The notes: a model not told the origin generated them from the letters alone. DNA of 64,000 nucleotides from VXRD01 sp965242535 (GCA_965242535.1 OZ251458.1:2232001-2296000), one strand, 5' to 3'; shown: positions 41,423 to 50,197, counted from the stretch's first letter. Made by a program: numbers and translations.

Positions 41423-41758
41423 TCAATGGTAGTCGATCACTTCGATGATGGTGATGGCACTCACCTTTTTCGCGTCTATCCCGCCGTCGGCTCTGCGGGG
41501 AAGGGGATCGTGATTAGGCTCAAAAATCAGTCGATAGGGGTGGACGAGGTCGACGGCGTATTGCCCGTCGCGATCTCCTCGAAGCCGATGCCTCCGATCC
41601 GGTGGCGTCGCGGGCACTTGCTCCAATGTCTTGGCGGCTTTTAGGATGGCGAGGCGGATCATAATCGCCTTCGCCATGCGGGTGCCATACGTCTTGGGAA
41701 GTGCTTTGGACGAGTTGAATATTCTTTCGAGTTTCCGCGTCCGAAAGGCGATGTCCAA
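41423..41758 (-). CDS. higB: HigB/RelE-superfamily toxin
   Basis: 111 residues with the pattern of plasmid-maintenance HigB toxins: KLERIFNSSKALPKTYG, AKAIMIRLAILKAAKTLEQV, RRHRLRGDRDGQYAVDLVHPYRLIFEP, ending ITIIEVIDYH. It is expected to cut mRNA on the ribosome. Toxin before antitoxin is the hallmark order of hig modules. The start is a TTG eight bases after GGAG. The promoter region is shared with the divergent DUF262 operon and holds a 10-bp inverted repeat. Confidence 0.88.
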   Translation of the reverse strand: MDIAFRTRKLERIFNSSKALPKTYGTRMAKAIMIRLAILKAAKTLEQVPATPPDRRHRLRGDRDGQYAVDLVHPYRLIFEPNHDPLPRRADGGIDAKKVSAITIIEVIDYH

Positions 41759-41784
41759 TGTCCTATCTCCTTCTAATAATCTTT

Positions 41785-41807
41785 TTTGTTACCTGATAGG
41801 TAACAAA
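41785..41807. promoter_or_regulatory. 10-bp inverted repeat: probable HigA operator in the divergent promoter region
   Basis: TTTGTTACCT and AGGTAACAAA separated by GAT, 27 bases upstream of higB. XRE-type antitoxins bind such palindromes; this one could also affect the opposite DUF262 operon. Inference from position and symmetry. Confidence 0.7.
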
Positions 41808-41841
41808 TTACTCAATGTAATCAAAAATGCAAGGAGAATCT

Positions 41842-41888
41842 GACCGCGGGCGTGCCGCTGGCCTGCGGTCTGCAAAAAGTCTTTTTGC
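41842..41888. promoter_or_regulatory. Two adjacent hairpins upstream of the DUF262 operon
   Basis: GACCGCGGGC pairs with GCCTGCGGTC (one mismatch), followed directly by GCAAAAA/TTTTTGC with a 3-base loop. On the plus strand the first hairpin is followed by an A-rich then T-rich stretch, compatible with a leader terminator or an insulating structure between the two operons. Confidence 0.5.
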
Positions 41889-41974
41889 CGGACGATAAAA
41901 CTTGCTATATTTCCATAGCACTATTCACTGCCGTGCTACTCAATAATTTCAATTTTTTTCGAGGAGGAATCACC

Positions 41975-43111
41975 ATGAACAACGCGGAGTTTGAGAAAGC
42001 AACAGAGATAAATCCTGCCGAACAGATTAACGGTGCCGAGGAGATCGAGGGCATTGGCGACAAGGATGGCGCCTCGTGGAAAGACTATCCAATAGATACG
42101 TTGCTGATTCGGAATGAGAATCGCACGGTTTACGATGTTCTGAGAAGGATCGGGCAGGGCAATTACATCATGGATCCGGAATTTCAAAGAGATTTTATCT
42201 GGCCCGAAGACAAGCAGAGCAAACTGATTGAGTCTGTGCTGATGCGGATTCCACTGCCGGTTTTCTATTTGGCGGAGGACAACCAAGGGCGAATGGTGGT
42301 CGTGGATGGATTGCAACGGCTTTCGACATTCAAGCGTTTCGTTGATGGCGAGTTGTGCCTGTCGCTTCCAGGTCAAGATGAACTGCACGACAAGCGATTC
42401 GACGATCTATCGCCCAAGCTAAAAAACCGTGTTGAAGATTGCAATTTGATCTTCTACATTATGGACGCCAAGGTGCCAGATCGGGCACGCTTGGACATAT
42501 TCGAGCGCGTAAATGGCGGCGTTCCCCTTACCCGTCAGCAGATGCGTAATAGCTTGTACATGGGCGAGGCGACCCGTTTTCTCAAGACCGAGGCACGCAC
42601 AGATATTTTTTTATACGCGACAGGACGTAGCTTGAAGAAGGATACGATGCGCGATCGCGAATTTGTCAACCGGTTTTGCGCGTTCCAACTTCTCGACCTC
42701 GATGAATACAAGGGAAATATGGACGATTTCCTCGCACAAGTGCTGACGAAAATGAATGCTCTGGAACCAAAAGCCCTAGAGCAACTGTCGAAAAAATTTC
42801 GGCGATGTCTTGCAAACAACCACGAAGTTTTCGACAGACATGCTTTCAGAAAGCACAGCAAAGGACAGGAAAAACGAGGCGTGCTCAATGCTTCGCTTTG
42901 GGATGTGATGTCGACCGGGTTATCGCGCTATCCGGAGCATCTCGTTGAATCCCGCGCTGAAATGCTCAGAAAGGAGTTCTATCAATTGATGGCCGACGAG
43001 GAGTTCGTGTCATCTATCACTTATGGCCCTAGCGGTACGCGGAAAGTTCGGCATCGGTTTCACGTTGCCGGTGAGATGTTCAAGGAGGTGTTCGGTGCTC
43101 ACTCAGATTGA
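41975..43111 (+). CDS. DUF262 (GmrSD/ParB-like) domain protein of a three-gene putative defence operon
   Basis: 378 residues. The DUF262 hallmarks are DPEFQRDFIWPEDKQSKLIES, IPLPVFYLAEDN and VVVDGLQRLSTFKRF (DGQQR-like, here DGLQR), then DIFERVNGGVPLTRQQMRNS. In known systems DUF262 proteins hydrolyse nucleotides and gate a nuclease. There is no DUF1524 HNH domain, so the effector must be elsewhere, perhaps the third gene. The start is the ATG four bases after GAGGAGGAAT; the longer frame has no similarity. The next gene starts inside its 3' end. Confidence 0.9.
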   Translation: MNNAEFEKATEINPAEQINGAEEIEGIGDKDGASWKDYPIDTLLIRNENRTVYDVLRRIGQGNYIMDPEFQRDFIWPEDKQSKLIESVLMRIPLPVFYLAEDNQGRMVVVDGLQRLSTFKRFVDGELCLSLPGQDELHDKRFDDLSPKLKNRVEDCNLIFYIMDAKVPDRARLDIFERVNGGVPLTRQQMRNSLYMGEATRFLKTEARTDIFLYATGRSLKKDTMRDREFVNRFCAFQLLDLDEYKGNMDDFLAQVLTKMNALEPKALEQLSKKFRRCLANNHEVFDRHAFRKHSKGQEKRGVLNASLWDVMSTGLSRYPEHLVESRAEMLRKEFYQLMADEEFVSSITYGPSGTRKVRHRFHVAGEMFKEVFGAHSD

Positions 43112-44228
43112 TTTGGCGCACTTTAAGTGCTTTGAATTGCTCCATCTTCCCTTGCGTCCGCTGACGTTGTTATCGGGTCCCAATGCTTCGGGCAAATCCT
43201 CCGTGCTCCAGTCGCTGGCATTGTTGCACCAGACGATGCGCGAAGGTGAATGGTCGACGCGCCTTATGCTCAACGGAGAGGCTGTTCGGCTCGGAACGGT
43301 GTTGGATATCGTGGATAAAGTGCATGGTCGGCATACATGTGAGATCGGGTTGATCGACGAAGAGATGAAGTATCATTGGACATTCACGGGCGAGCGTTGG
43401 GAGATGTCCATGGCCGTTGAGCGCGTGGTTGCCGGCGATGAGGCGTTGGACGAACCCGATCGACTTCGCTACTTGCTTCCACCCGATGCCATTCTCCCGT
43501 TGGCGGAGCACGTGCGGGATCTCACCTATCTCACGGCGGAGCGAATAGGCCCCCGAGAAATTTACGGCATTGAAGACCCGCAGATTGCGCCGGTCGTGGG
43601 GCCGGCTGGCGAATACGCGGTGAGCGTGTTGCATTCCGGGCGCGACGAATACGTCCGCGATGAACTCGCATTGCCCGATGTGCCCGCCACACGCCTGCGA
43701 CAAGTGGAGGCGAGGATGCGTACCTTTTTCCCAGGCTGTGGTATGGCTGTGCAACAGGTGCCTCAGGCAAATGCCGTGACGCTTGGGCTTCGCACATCCG
43801 ATGATGTGGATTTCCATCGTCCGGTTCATGTAGGATTTGGAATCACGCAGATTTTGCCCATTGTTATTGCATCGCTGTCGGCGCGGCGAGATGATCTTTT
43901 GCTGATCGAAAATCCGGAAGTTCATCTCCATCCGGCCGGACAAGCGTTGATGGGACAGTTTCTGGCAGAGGTTACACGAGCAGGTGTTCAGGTCATTTTG
44001 GAAACGCACAGCGATCACGTCTTGAATGGCGTCCGGCGTGCTGTCAAGGCGGGACAACTGCCGGCAGAGCAAGTGTCGATTCACTTTTTTCGGCCGCGGT
44101 CCGTTGATGGCGTGCAGGTGGTAAGTCCCATTTTAGATAATACGGGTAATATCGACGCTTGGCCGGCCGGTTTCTTCGACCAGTTCGATAAAGACATGAA
44201 CTATTTCGCGGGATGGGACTCACAGTGA
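43095..44228 (+). CDS. AAA family ATPase, AAA_15/DUF3696 type
   Basis: 377 residues. It begins with the OLD/SMC-like FKCFELLHLPLRPLTLLSG lead-in, Walker A GPNASGKSS, signature region HVGFGITQILPIVIA, Walker B DDLLLIENPEVHLHPAGQA and the switch VILETHSDHVLNGVRRAV. The C-terminus (IDAWPAGFFDQFDKDMNYF) is the DUF3696 hallmark. The GTG start has AAGGAGG seven bases upstream and overlaps the DUF262 gene by 17 bp. It is likely the energy-using core of the three-gene system. Confidence 0.92.
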   Translation: MLTQIDLAHFKCFELLHLPLRPLTLLSGPNASGKSSVLQSLALLHQTMREGEWSTRLMLNGEAVRLGTVLDIVDKVHGRHTCEIGLIDEEMKYHWTFTGERWEMSMAVERVVAGDEALDEPDRLRYLLPPDAILPLAEHVRDLTYLTAERIGPREIYGIEDPQIAPVVGPAGEYAVSVLHSGRDEYVRDELALPDVPATRLRQVEARMRTFFPGCGMAVQQVPQANAVTLGLRTSDDVDFHRPVHVGFGITQILPIVIASLSARRDDLLLIENPEVHLHPAGQALMGQFLAEVTRAGVQVILETHSDHVLNGVRRAVKAGQLPAEQVSIHFFRPRSVDGVQVVSPILDNTGNIDAWPAGFFDQFDKDMNYFAGWDSQ

Positions 44229-45178
44229 ACCTCCTTGCAAACGATCTTTCAATCCACGGGCAATTTCGCGATCTGCACACGTTTCGAGACGCGCTTAGGC
44301 AGCTCATGGCGATCCGAAATGTCGCCAAGCGGTACGGCCGCGAAGTTCATTGCCATAGAAATATGGCTGGCGTCGAGATCATGCCTAAAGTCTATATGCC
44401 GCGAGCGATCCAAGAGTTGTCCATAAATGAGCGACGGGGCGTGATGCAGTGGATAACGCAGCAGGGGCCATTTTGGGAAGATGAACGCGATCATGGCCCT
44501 GATGATTGGCTCGAATGCAACGGAGAAGTCGTTACGGATACGGCTGTCGGAGAAGCGGCATACCGCTGTTGGAATGGAATTGCAACCCATCTCGTAAGCT
44601 TGCTTCCATCATCGTGGGATTTTTCTCCCGCAGTCGTGAAGTGGCGGAGAGAGGCGACTGAAGACAGGCAGATTGAAGTTGTCAATTACCGAGCGGCTGA
44701 TGAACTGGAAAACGCTCTCCGGGTCGCTCCTGTCGAGAGCGCGTCTTGGGAAGCATTGGCAAACGAGGCGGGGATTCGCCACACGCATTTGACGTTTTCC
44801 AAAAACTGCTTTGATCCACTCAACGGACACCCTTTTGCCCTTACTGTTGCTCAAAATATACTGCGTCGCCTCGATATATTGGAGCGGTTAAAATGTTGCT
44901 TTGATGCGGAGGGAAAACGCACCCGCGCTGGACATGAACTCTATCCGAAGCACTTCGCCGGAGAACAGGCATGGTTTTCCGACTCGTCAGATACTGAGAA
45001 GCGCGTTTTCCGAAAGGAACTGACCTTTCCGCATCCAAATGGTGGTAAGCCGTTGTTTTGTCCATGGCACGGAAAGGTGAGTGGTACTCTCCCGATCCGC
45101 ATTCATTTTTCATGGCCCGTAACAGCCGATAAGCCACTTTATGTCGTGTATGTAGGGCCGAAGATCACGCGGCGTTAG
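44225..45178 (+). CDS. Unknown third protein of the DUF262/ATPase operon
   Basis: 317 residues from a GTG that overlaps the ATPase stop by 4 bp (GTGA); an ATG four codons upstream is the alternative. It starts NLLANDLSIHGQFRDLHTF, followed by LMAIRNVAKRYGREVHCHRNM, WITQQGPFWEDERDHGPDDW and ECNGEVVTDTAVGEAAYRC. The C-terminal third has FSKNCFDPLNGHPFALTVAQ and ends PIRIHFSWPVTADKPLYVVY. I recognise it as a family that recurs beside DUF3696 ATPases but know no biochemical function. Conserved His, Asp and Glu could form a nuclease site; unproven. Confidence 0.75.
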   Translation: MNLLANDLSIHGQFRDLHTFRDALRQLMAIRNVAKRYGREVHCHRNMAGVEIMPKVYMPRAIQELSINERRGVMQWITQQGPFWEDERDHGPDDWLECNGEVVTDTAVGEAAYRCWNGIATHLVSLLPSSWDFSPAVVKWRREATEDRQIEVVNYRAADELENALRVAPVESASWEALANEAGIRHTHLTFSKNCFDPLNGHPFALTVAQNILRRLDILERLKCCFDAEGKRTRAGHELYPKHFAGEQAWFSDSSDTEKRVFRKELTFPHPNGGKPLFCPWHGKVSGTLPIRIHFSWPVTADKPLYVVYVGPKITRR

Positions 45179-45204
45179 CAGCGCGTTTTTTTTTGGAGGT
45201 TATC

Positions 45205-46245
45205 ATGAAACTGTTGAAGGAATTGTGCGAGTGTTCGGGCGTGCCCGGGCGCGAGGGGCGGTTGCGCGAAATCGTGCGCCGGGAACTCGAGCCGATCACA
45301 GATGAATTGCGCGTGGATGGGATGGGCAATTTGATCGGCAAAAAGCATGGTGAGAATCCCAAAAAGTTGATGCTGGCCGCGCACATGGACGAGATCGGCT
45401 TTGTGGTGTCGCACATCGACAAGCGGGGGTTTTTGCGCTTGGTGCCCTTGGGCGGGCACGATCCGCGCAATATGGTGGCGCAGCGGGTGACGGTTGCCGG
45501 CGTTGAAAGGGATTACGCGGGCCTGCTCTATCCCAGCGTGAAGCCGCCGCACATCCAGACGGATGCGGAACGCAGCAAAAAACTCAGCGTGGGCGATTTT
45601 GTCGTCGATCTCTATATGCCGGGCGATGCGGTCAAAGAGGTGGTCGAACTCGGCGCGATGGTGACGTTGCAACGCGATTTTGCCGAGATCGGCGAGGGCG
45701 TGAGTTGCAAGGCGATGGACAATCGCTTGGCGGTGTACGTGATGATCGAGGCGATGAAGCGGGCAAAGTCGTTTGCGTTTGAGACCTATCCCGTGGCGAC
45801 CGTGCAGGAAGAGGTCGGATTGCGCGGCGCGATGGCAAGTGCGTTTGGCGTAGAACCCGACGTGGGTGTGGCGCTGGATATCACGCTGGCCGCCGATATG
45901 CCGGGCATACCCGCGCATGAACAGGTGACGCGCTTGGGAGATGGGGCCGCGATCAAAATTCAGGATTCGAGTTCGATTTCACATCCGGGATTGGTGGCGC
46001 GCATGAAAGCCCTGGCAGAAGAACGCGAGATCGAATACCAGATGGAGATTTTGCCTCGAGGGGGAACGGATGCAGGCGCGATCCAGCGGGTTCGAGCCGG
46101 CGTGCCCGTGATTACGCTGTCGATTCCCACGCGGTATGTCCATACGTCGATTGAATTGGCGGACAAGGGCGATATCGAGGCGTCGATCCAACTGCTGGCC
46201 GCTTTTATCGAAGAAGGACATCGCGCGGATTTGGGGTTTGTGTAG
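45205..46245 (+). CDS. M42 family metallopeptidase (glutamyl aminopeptidase/cellulase-M type)
   Basis: 346 residues. Dinuclear zinc ligands: His in MLAAHMDEIGFVV, Asp in CKAMDNRLAVYV, Glu pair in TVQEEVGLRGA, Asp in GVALDITLA, and the late His in IPTRYVHTSIE. RGGTDAGAIQ is the family's oxyanion block. M42 enzymes form large tetrahedral aminopeptidases that degrade peptides in the cytosol. The start is the ATG six bases after GGAGG. Inserted between two defence-type units, it is probably a housekeeping gene in the host backbone. Confidence 0.95.
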   Translation: MKLLKELCECSGVPGREGRLREIVRRELEPITDELRVDGMGNLIGKKHGENPKKLMLAAHMDEIGFVVSHIDKRGFLRLVPLGGHDPRNMVAQRVTVAGVERDYAGLLYPSVKPPHIQTDAERSKKLSVGDFVVDLYMPGDAVKEVVELGAMVTLQRDFAEIGEGVSCKAMDNRLAVYVMIEAMKRAKSFAFETYPVATVQEEVGLRGAMASAFGVEPDVGVALDITLAADMPGIPAHEQVTRLGDGAAIKIQDSSSISHPGLVARMKALAEEREIEYQMEILPRGGTDAGAIQRVRAGVPVITLSIPTRYVHTSIELADKGDIEASIQLLAAFIEEGHRADLGFV

Positions 46246-46531
46246 GCAAAAGAGGGGATCGCGTTTTGGAAATCCATTGCAAGCAGCCACAAGAAGCACA
46301 AAGGACACAAAGAATGTCTGATTTGGCGTAGGCGCGATTGATGGGATTTAGCGCGGGTGTTTTTCGCGAATGAAGCCGTATCGCAGGATATTCTCTCGGT
46401 TTGAGAAACTGGACGCGAGTTATTGAGGCTTTCTCTGTTTTGCGGCTCCTCCCATCGCCGTAAAACAAAATGTCAACGCGACTTAATAAGATCGCTCCAA
46501 TCCTTCTTGCCAAATAAAAAAAGGTATGGGA

Positions 46532-47260
46532 ATGTTCAATTTTCGATCTGAATTTGAGAGAATTTTTAGAGCGCACAATATCACTTACGATGTCAAAGGG
46601 ATCATAACGGCGGATAGAAAAATTTACGCGCTCGGCACTGATTCCAAAGTTTTGAGCACTGTTTTTGAATTGCTGGTTCGACCAGTGATTTATCAGGTTG
46701 CACAGCAAAACGGGATGGTTGTTCAGGAAGCCAAGGCTCAGAATTACTATCCCGATTTCACGTTAATGAAAAATGAAGCAGACCAAAAAATCGCGGTAGA
46801 TGTCAAAACCACCTACCGCAGTCATGAAAGGTCAAAAGTCAGTTTTACACTTGGAGGCTACACGAGTTTTATCAGAGATGAAACCAAAAATATCGAATTT
46901 CCATACAGTCAGTACGCAGAAGAATGGGTGATTGGCTTCATATATAAAAGAAAATTTCCTGAAGACGCGCCCAATCACATTTACGAACTGGAGAAGCTCG
47001 ATGAGATTCCATTACCATTTGAAAACGTGTCGTGGTTTGTGGCGCGGAAATGGAAAATAGCAGGTGATCGGGCAGGCAGTGGCAACACGGCAAATATTGG
47101 AAGTATATTGGGAGATTTGGATGATTTTAGAAACGAAGCGGGCCCTTTTCAGTCAAAGGAAGAGTTTTTAGAATATTGGCGGAATTACGAAAGAACAGCA
47201 TTTGAGCGCGAGGGAAAATACAAGAATCTCGCAGAGTTCAGGAGATGGAGACAAACATAG
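46532..47260 (+). CDS. Type II restriction endonuclease, EcoRV family (predicted GATATC)
   Basis: 242 residues; EcoRV has 245. Conserved landmarks in order: KIYALGTDSKVLSTVFELL, YYPDFTL (first catalytic Asp), KIAVDVKTTY (Asp-x-Lys), FTLGGYTSFIRDETKNI, and the recognition loop AGSGNTANIGS, which in EcoRV contacts the GATATC bases. SKEEFLEYWRNYERT completes the match. The internal ATG (third codon of the open frame) is preferred because AAAGG lies seven bases before it and the length then equals EcoRV. AT-richer than neighbours, suggesting transfer. Its stop codon directly abuts that of the convergent methyltransferase gene. Confidence 0.95.
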   Translation: MFNFRSEFERIFRAHNITYDVKGIITADRKIYALGTDSKVLSTVFELLVRPVIYQVAQQNGMVVQEAKAQNYYPDFTLMKNEADQKIAVDVKTTYRSHERSKVSFTLGGYTSFIRDETKNIEFPYSQYAEEWVIGFIYKRKFPEDAPNHIYELEKLDEIPLPFENVSWFVARKWKIAGDRAGSGNTANIGSILGDLDDFRNEAGPFQSKEEFLEYWRNYERTAFEREGKYKNLAEFRRWRQT

Positions 47261-48175
47261 CTAAAAAGAGATGGTGAATTGGTCCTGACAGTCCGGTGAC
47301 CTGCTGTTCTCTCCGTGCTCTGCGACACAATTAGGTGACATCACCAACGCTTCTTCCATCGCGTTGCGGAGGGATTCTTGGGCGCCGAGGTGATAGAAAT
47401 GCGCCTTTGTCGCCGTGGGATAGTCGGAAAAATGCTTGGTCAGGTGTTCATTGGCGCGGTATTTGTTTTGCTTCCAAGTCGAGTACGCGAACCGCGCCTT
47501 CAATTTTTTGACTTCTCGCGCCAACCCGTCGGCTTCTCCGTCGTCCCATCGATTGTAATAATCCGCGTGTCTGTCATTGTACGGTGGGTCGAGATAGACG
47601 AAATCCGAATCCTCAATTTGGCGGAGGGTATCGCGCCAATCCCGAACCGCGAAGTGCCAATCTTTCCCCTTGATCCGCTCGCCCGCCCAAGCGACTTGAT
47701 TGCATATCTTGGTGATATAGGCTTGGGCAAATCTTTCGGGCTTTCTGCAAAACGGGACATTGAATTTGCCCCGTGCGTTGAATCGCATCATGCCGTTAAA
47801 ACAAGCCCTGTTCAAAAAGAGAAAGTCGAAGGGCGAATGATGTGCATTAAAACGCTCGCGCAGGTCGTAGTAGTGCGCTTGGCCTTTTTCTTTCAGTGCT
47901 CGGCCTTCTCGCGCCAAAAAGCAGCGCAAATCGTAGGGGTTCATCTCGCCCGATTGTATTGCGCGATAAAAGTGGATGATGTGTTCATTCGCATCCGCGA
48001 GCAAGGCTCTCTTCGGATTGACATTGAGAACCACAACGCCCGATCCCAAAAAGGGCTCGACCCATCGCCCGCGCCCATCCCATTTCACATGGCTGAGAAT
48101 GAATGACACCAGCTTTGTTTTGATGCCCTGAATTTTGAGGGGCGGCGCCTTTACGGGATTCGCGTGCTCATTCAT
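47261..48175 (-). CDS. Adenine-N6 DNA methyltransferase, M.EcoRV-like (D12 class)
   Basis: 304 residues. It matches M.EcoRV closely as I recall it: PPLKIQGIKTKLV, FLFLNRACFNGMMRFNARG, FNVPFCRKPERFAQAYITK. The AdoMet motif region is WVEPFLGSGVV and the catalytic motif DPPY is in VYLDPPYNDRHADYYN. It protects host DNA at the site cut by the neighbouring nuclease. The start is the ATG five bases after GAGGAG; the 46-codon longer frame has no similarity. The C-terminus extends about 20 residues past the homologue. Confidence 0.95.
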   Translation of the reverse strand: MNEHANPVKAPPLKIQGIKTKLVSFILSHVKWDGRGRWVEPFLGSGVVVLNVNPKRALLADANEHIIHFYRAIQSGEMNPYDLRCFLAREGRALKEKGQAHYYDLRERFNAHHSPFDFLFLNRACFNGMMRFNARGKFNVPFCRKPERFAQAYITKICNQVAWAGERIKGKDWHFAVRDWRDTLRQIEDSDFVYLDPPYNDRHADYYNRWDDGEADGLAREVKKLKARFAYSTWKQNKYRANEHLTKHFSDYPTATKAHFYHLGAQESLRNAMEEALVMSPNCVAEHGENSRSPDCQDQFTISF

Positions 48176-48312
48176 TTTTGTCTCCTCGGCTGTCCTGCTT
48201 ATATTCCCCAAAGAATATAGCCGAACATTTGACGATGTCAAGGATCGTTTCCACCGGGTCTTTGGGCAATTGACCGCCGCTTGCCTCCTGCTCGTTCTAC
48301 GTGCGATTCGCA

Positions 48313-49263
48313 TTATTGGCGCGGGGAGTCGTCGTGAAAGAGGAATGAGAGCAGGGCAAAGCGGCGGCCGCGGGTGACGGGTTGGACTTCGTGGAGAAAG
48401 GAACTGGAAAACGCGATGGCATCGCCTGCACTCGGGCGATAGCGATGCGGGCCAAATTCGGGAAAGACGAGGTGCCCGCCTTCGTAATCGTCGTTGAGGT
48501 TGAGCGTGAGGGCAAAGCGGCGGTGGGCGGTTGCGGGGCTGAGGTTGTCGCGGTGGGCGCGAAAGAAGCCGCCGTCATCCGCGTCGTAACAGGCGATTTT
48601 GAAGCCCTCGAATCGCGTGGCTTTGTAGTGGAAGGCGCGTTGGATTTCGGGCATGACGCGGCGGCCCACGGTGGCGGTCAGCAATTTCAAGAGTTTGGCG
48701 TCGGCGACCTGATGGTCTCGGCGCTTTTTGTTTTGCGGATCGATGACGTCGCGCCGCAGACCGGATTGGGAGCGTTCAACGCCTGTTTCCCGATGGCCTT
48801 TTGTGGCCCAGACGTGGATGAGGGCGCGGCGTATGTCGGGCGTGAGGACGTTGGGAATGAGGAGCACGGGCGCGTGGATGTCGATGTCCCTGGCCCGATG
48901 ATCGGGCAGGTTTTTGAACGCGCGGTAAAGTTGATCGATGGCGTTTGGACGCTGGATCGCAGACAGGACGCGCAGGTTGGCGTCGAGTGCATACGCGGCG
49001 AAATCCCCGCCGAGGCGATAGGCCGTGCCCACGGCACGGTCTTTGTCGATGAAGACGGTTGCGGCGGTCTCGAGTTTTGAGGGACTGATGAGAAAGACGT
49101 CGATTTCGTCAGGGGGATCCAAGTTCTCCAAACCCCGCGTCGTTTTGGTGAAAATCAGCAGGGTCGGGCGGCCGCCTGCGCGGGCGTAAAAGCGCGTTTG
49201 CGGGCCGTCTGCCGTGGGCAGGACAAAGTCGGGCGCGCGTTCGCCCCGGGCGAGCGGGTTCAC
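48313..49263 (-). CDS. 2-oxoglutarate/iron oxygenase with N-terminal peroxiredoxin-like domain
   Basis: 316 residues from a GTG start that overlaps the EamA stop (GTGA). Residues 1-130 look like a redoxin fold (GERAPDFVLPTADGPQTRFY, PTLLIFTKTT) but have Thr-rich sequence where peroxiredoxins carry the peroxidatic Cys. Residues 130-316 are a prolyl-4-hydroxylase-type domain: HxD in FFRAHRDNLSPAT, distal His in SSSFLHEVQPV and the oxoglutarate Arg in RGRRFALLSF. It probably hydroxylates a protein or small molecule. The redox domain appears inactive. Confidence 0.85.
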   Translation of the reverse strand: MNPLARGERAPDFVLPTADGPQTRFYARAGGRPTLLIFTKTTRGLENLDPPDEIDVFLISPSKLETAATVFIDKDRAVGTAYRLGGDFAAYALDANLRVLSAIQRPNAIDQLYRAFKNLPDHRARDIDIHAPVLLIPNVLTPDIRRALIHVWATKGHRETGVERSQSGLRRDVIDPQNKKRRDHQVADAKLLKLLTATVGRRVMPEIQRAFHYKATRFEGFKIACYDADDGGFFRAHRDNLSPATAHRRFALTLNLNDDYEGGHLVFPEFGPHRYRPSAGDAIAFSSSFLHEVQPVTRGRRFALLSFLFHDDSPRQ

Positions 49264-50126
49264 GATGAGGACCTCTGTTTTGACGGAGAAAGTTGCGCGA
49301 TGATCATGCCTGCGAACATGAGGACGCAGCCGATGAGTTCGCGTTGCGTGAGGGATTCGTTTAGGACGAGCCAACCCGACAGCGCGGCAAAGACGGATTC
49401 CAAGCTCAAGATGATGGCGGCATGGGTTTCGGGCGCGTGGCGTTGGGCGCGGATTTGCAGGGTAAAACCGAGTCCTATCGAAAACAGGCCGCTGTAGGCA
49501 ATGGGAAACGCAGCGCGTTGAAAATCGGCGAGGGCGACGGTTTCGACAAAGGGCATCGCGATCAAACTGCAAAGCCCGCAGGTGGCAAATTGGATGGCCG
49601 CGAGGTGGAAGACATCGTGTTTTGCCGCGACGCGGCCGATCACCAAGATGTGCGCGGCCCATAAAAACGCGCCCACAAAGACGAGAAAATCCCCAGGCGC
49701 GAAGGCCCAGGTTTCCCGAATGCTGAGCAAATACAGCCCGGCTGTGGCGAACAGCGCGGCCGTCCAAACGCGGCGGGCGATGTGTAGGCCGATGAAATAG
49801 CCGATAAAGGGCACGATGATCACGTATAGCCCGGTGATGAATCCGGTTTTGGCCGCGGTGGTGTACACGATGCCCATTTGCTGGAGGGACGCCGCGCCAA
49901 AGAGGATGACGCCGAGCGCGACACCGGCTTTGAGCGCGGGACAAACCGCCGCGATTCGCTTGCACGCGAAGGGCACGAGCAAGATCGCGCCCAACAAAAA
50001 GCGCGCCGCATTAAAGGCGTAAGGCCCTAGGTGATCCATGCCCGCGCGCTGTGCCACAAAGGTCGTTCCCCAGATTCCCGCGATCAGGAGCAGGAGGGCG
50101 TCGGCTCTGTACGTGCGACGGGTCAT
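49260..50126 (-). CDS. EamA-family (DMT superfamily) transporter
   Basis: 288 residues with ten predicted helices in two EamA repeats: ALLLLIAGIWGTTFVAQRAG and AFNAARFLLGAILLVPFA in the first; GDFLVFVGAFLWAAHILVIG and ILSLESVFAALSGWLVLNES in the second. Substrate of such exporters/importers of metabolites cannot be read from sequence. The start is placed at MTRRTYRADALLLL; the 34-codon extension runs into a REP palindrome and is unlikely to be translated. Coupled to the oxygenase gene by 4-bp overlap. Confidence 0.92.
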   Translation of the reverse strand: MTRRTYRADALLLLIAGIWGTTFVAQRAGMDHLGPYAFNAARFLLGAILLVPFACKRIAAVCPALKAGVALGVILFGAASLQQMGIVYTTAAKTGFITGLYVIIVPFIGYFIGLHIARRVWTAALFATAGLYLLSIRETWAFAPGDFLVFVGAFLWAAHILVIGRVAAKHDVFHLAAIQFATCGLCSLIAMPFVETVALADFQRAAFPIAYSGLFSIGLGFTLQIRAQRHAPETHAAIILSLESVFAALSGWLVLNESLTQRELIGCVLMFAGMIIAQLSPSKQRSSS

Positions 50127-50197
50127 AATGGCCTTGTTTGTCGGTTGGATCGTTGGCAATTTGTGGTCAGCGGTCAAGCCCCCAATCCACATCAACC
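50127..50197. other. Upstream region of the EamA gene
   Basis: No gene. Includes GTGGTCAGCGGTCAAG, the word that accompanies several REP copies, directly before the REP half. Confidence 0.4.

Noticed and set aside
48135..48377. Small plus-strand frame between the methyltransferase and oxygenase genes
   Set aside because: No ribosome site and it overlaps the methyltransferase start; looks like chance.
49264..49965. N-terminal 230 codons of the long frame containing the 2OG oxygenase
   Set aside because: They overlap the EamA gene out of frame and have shadow composition; the GTG at 49263 gives a normal protein with translational coupling.
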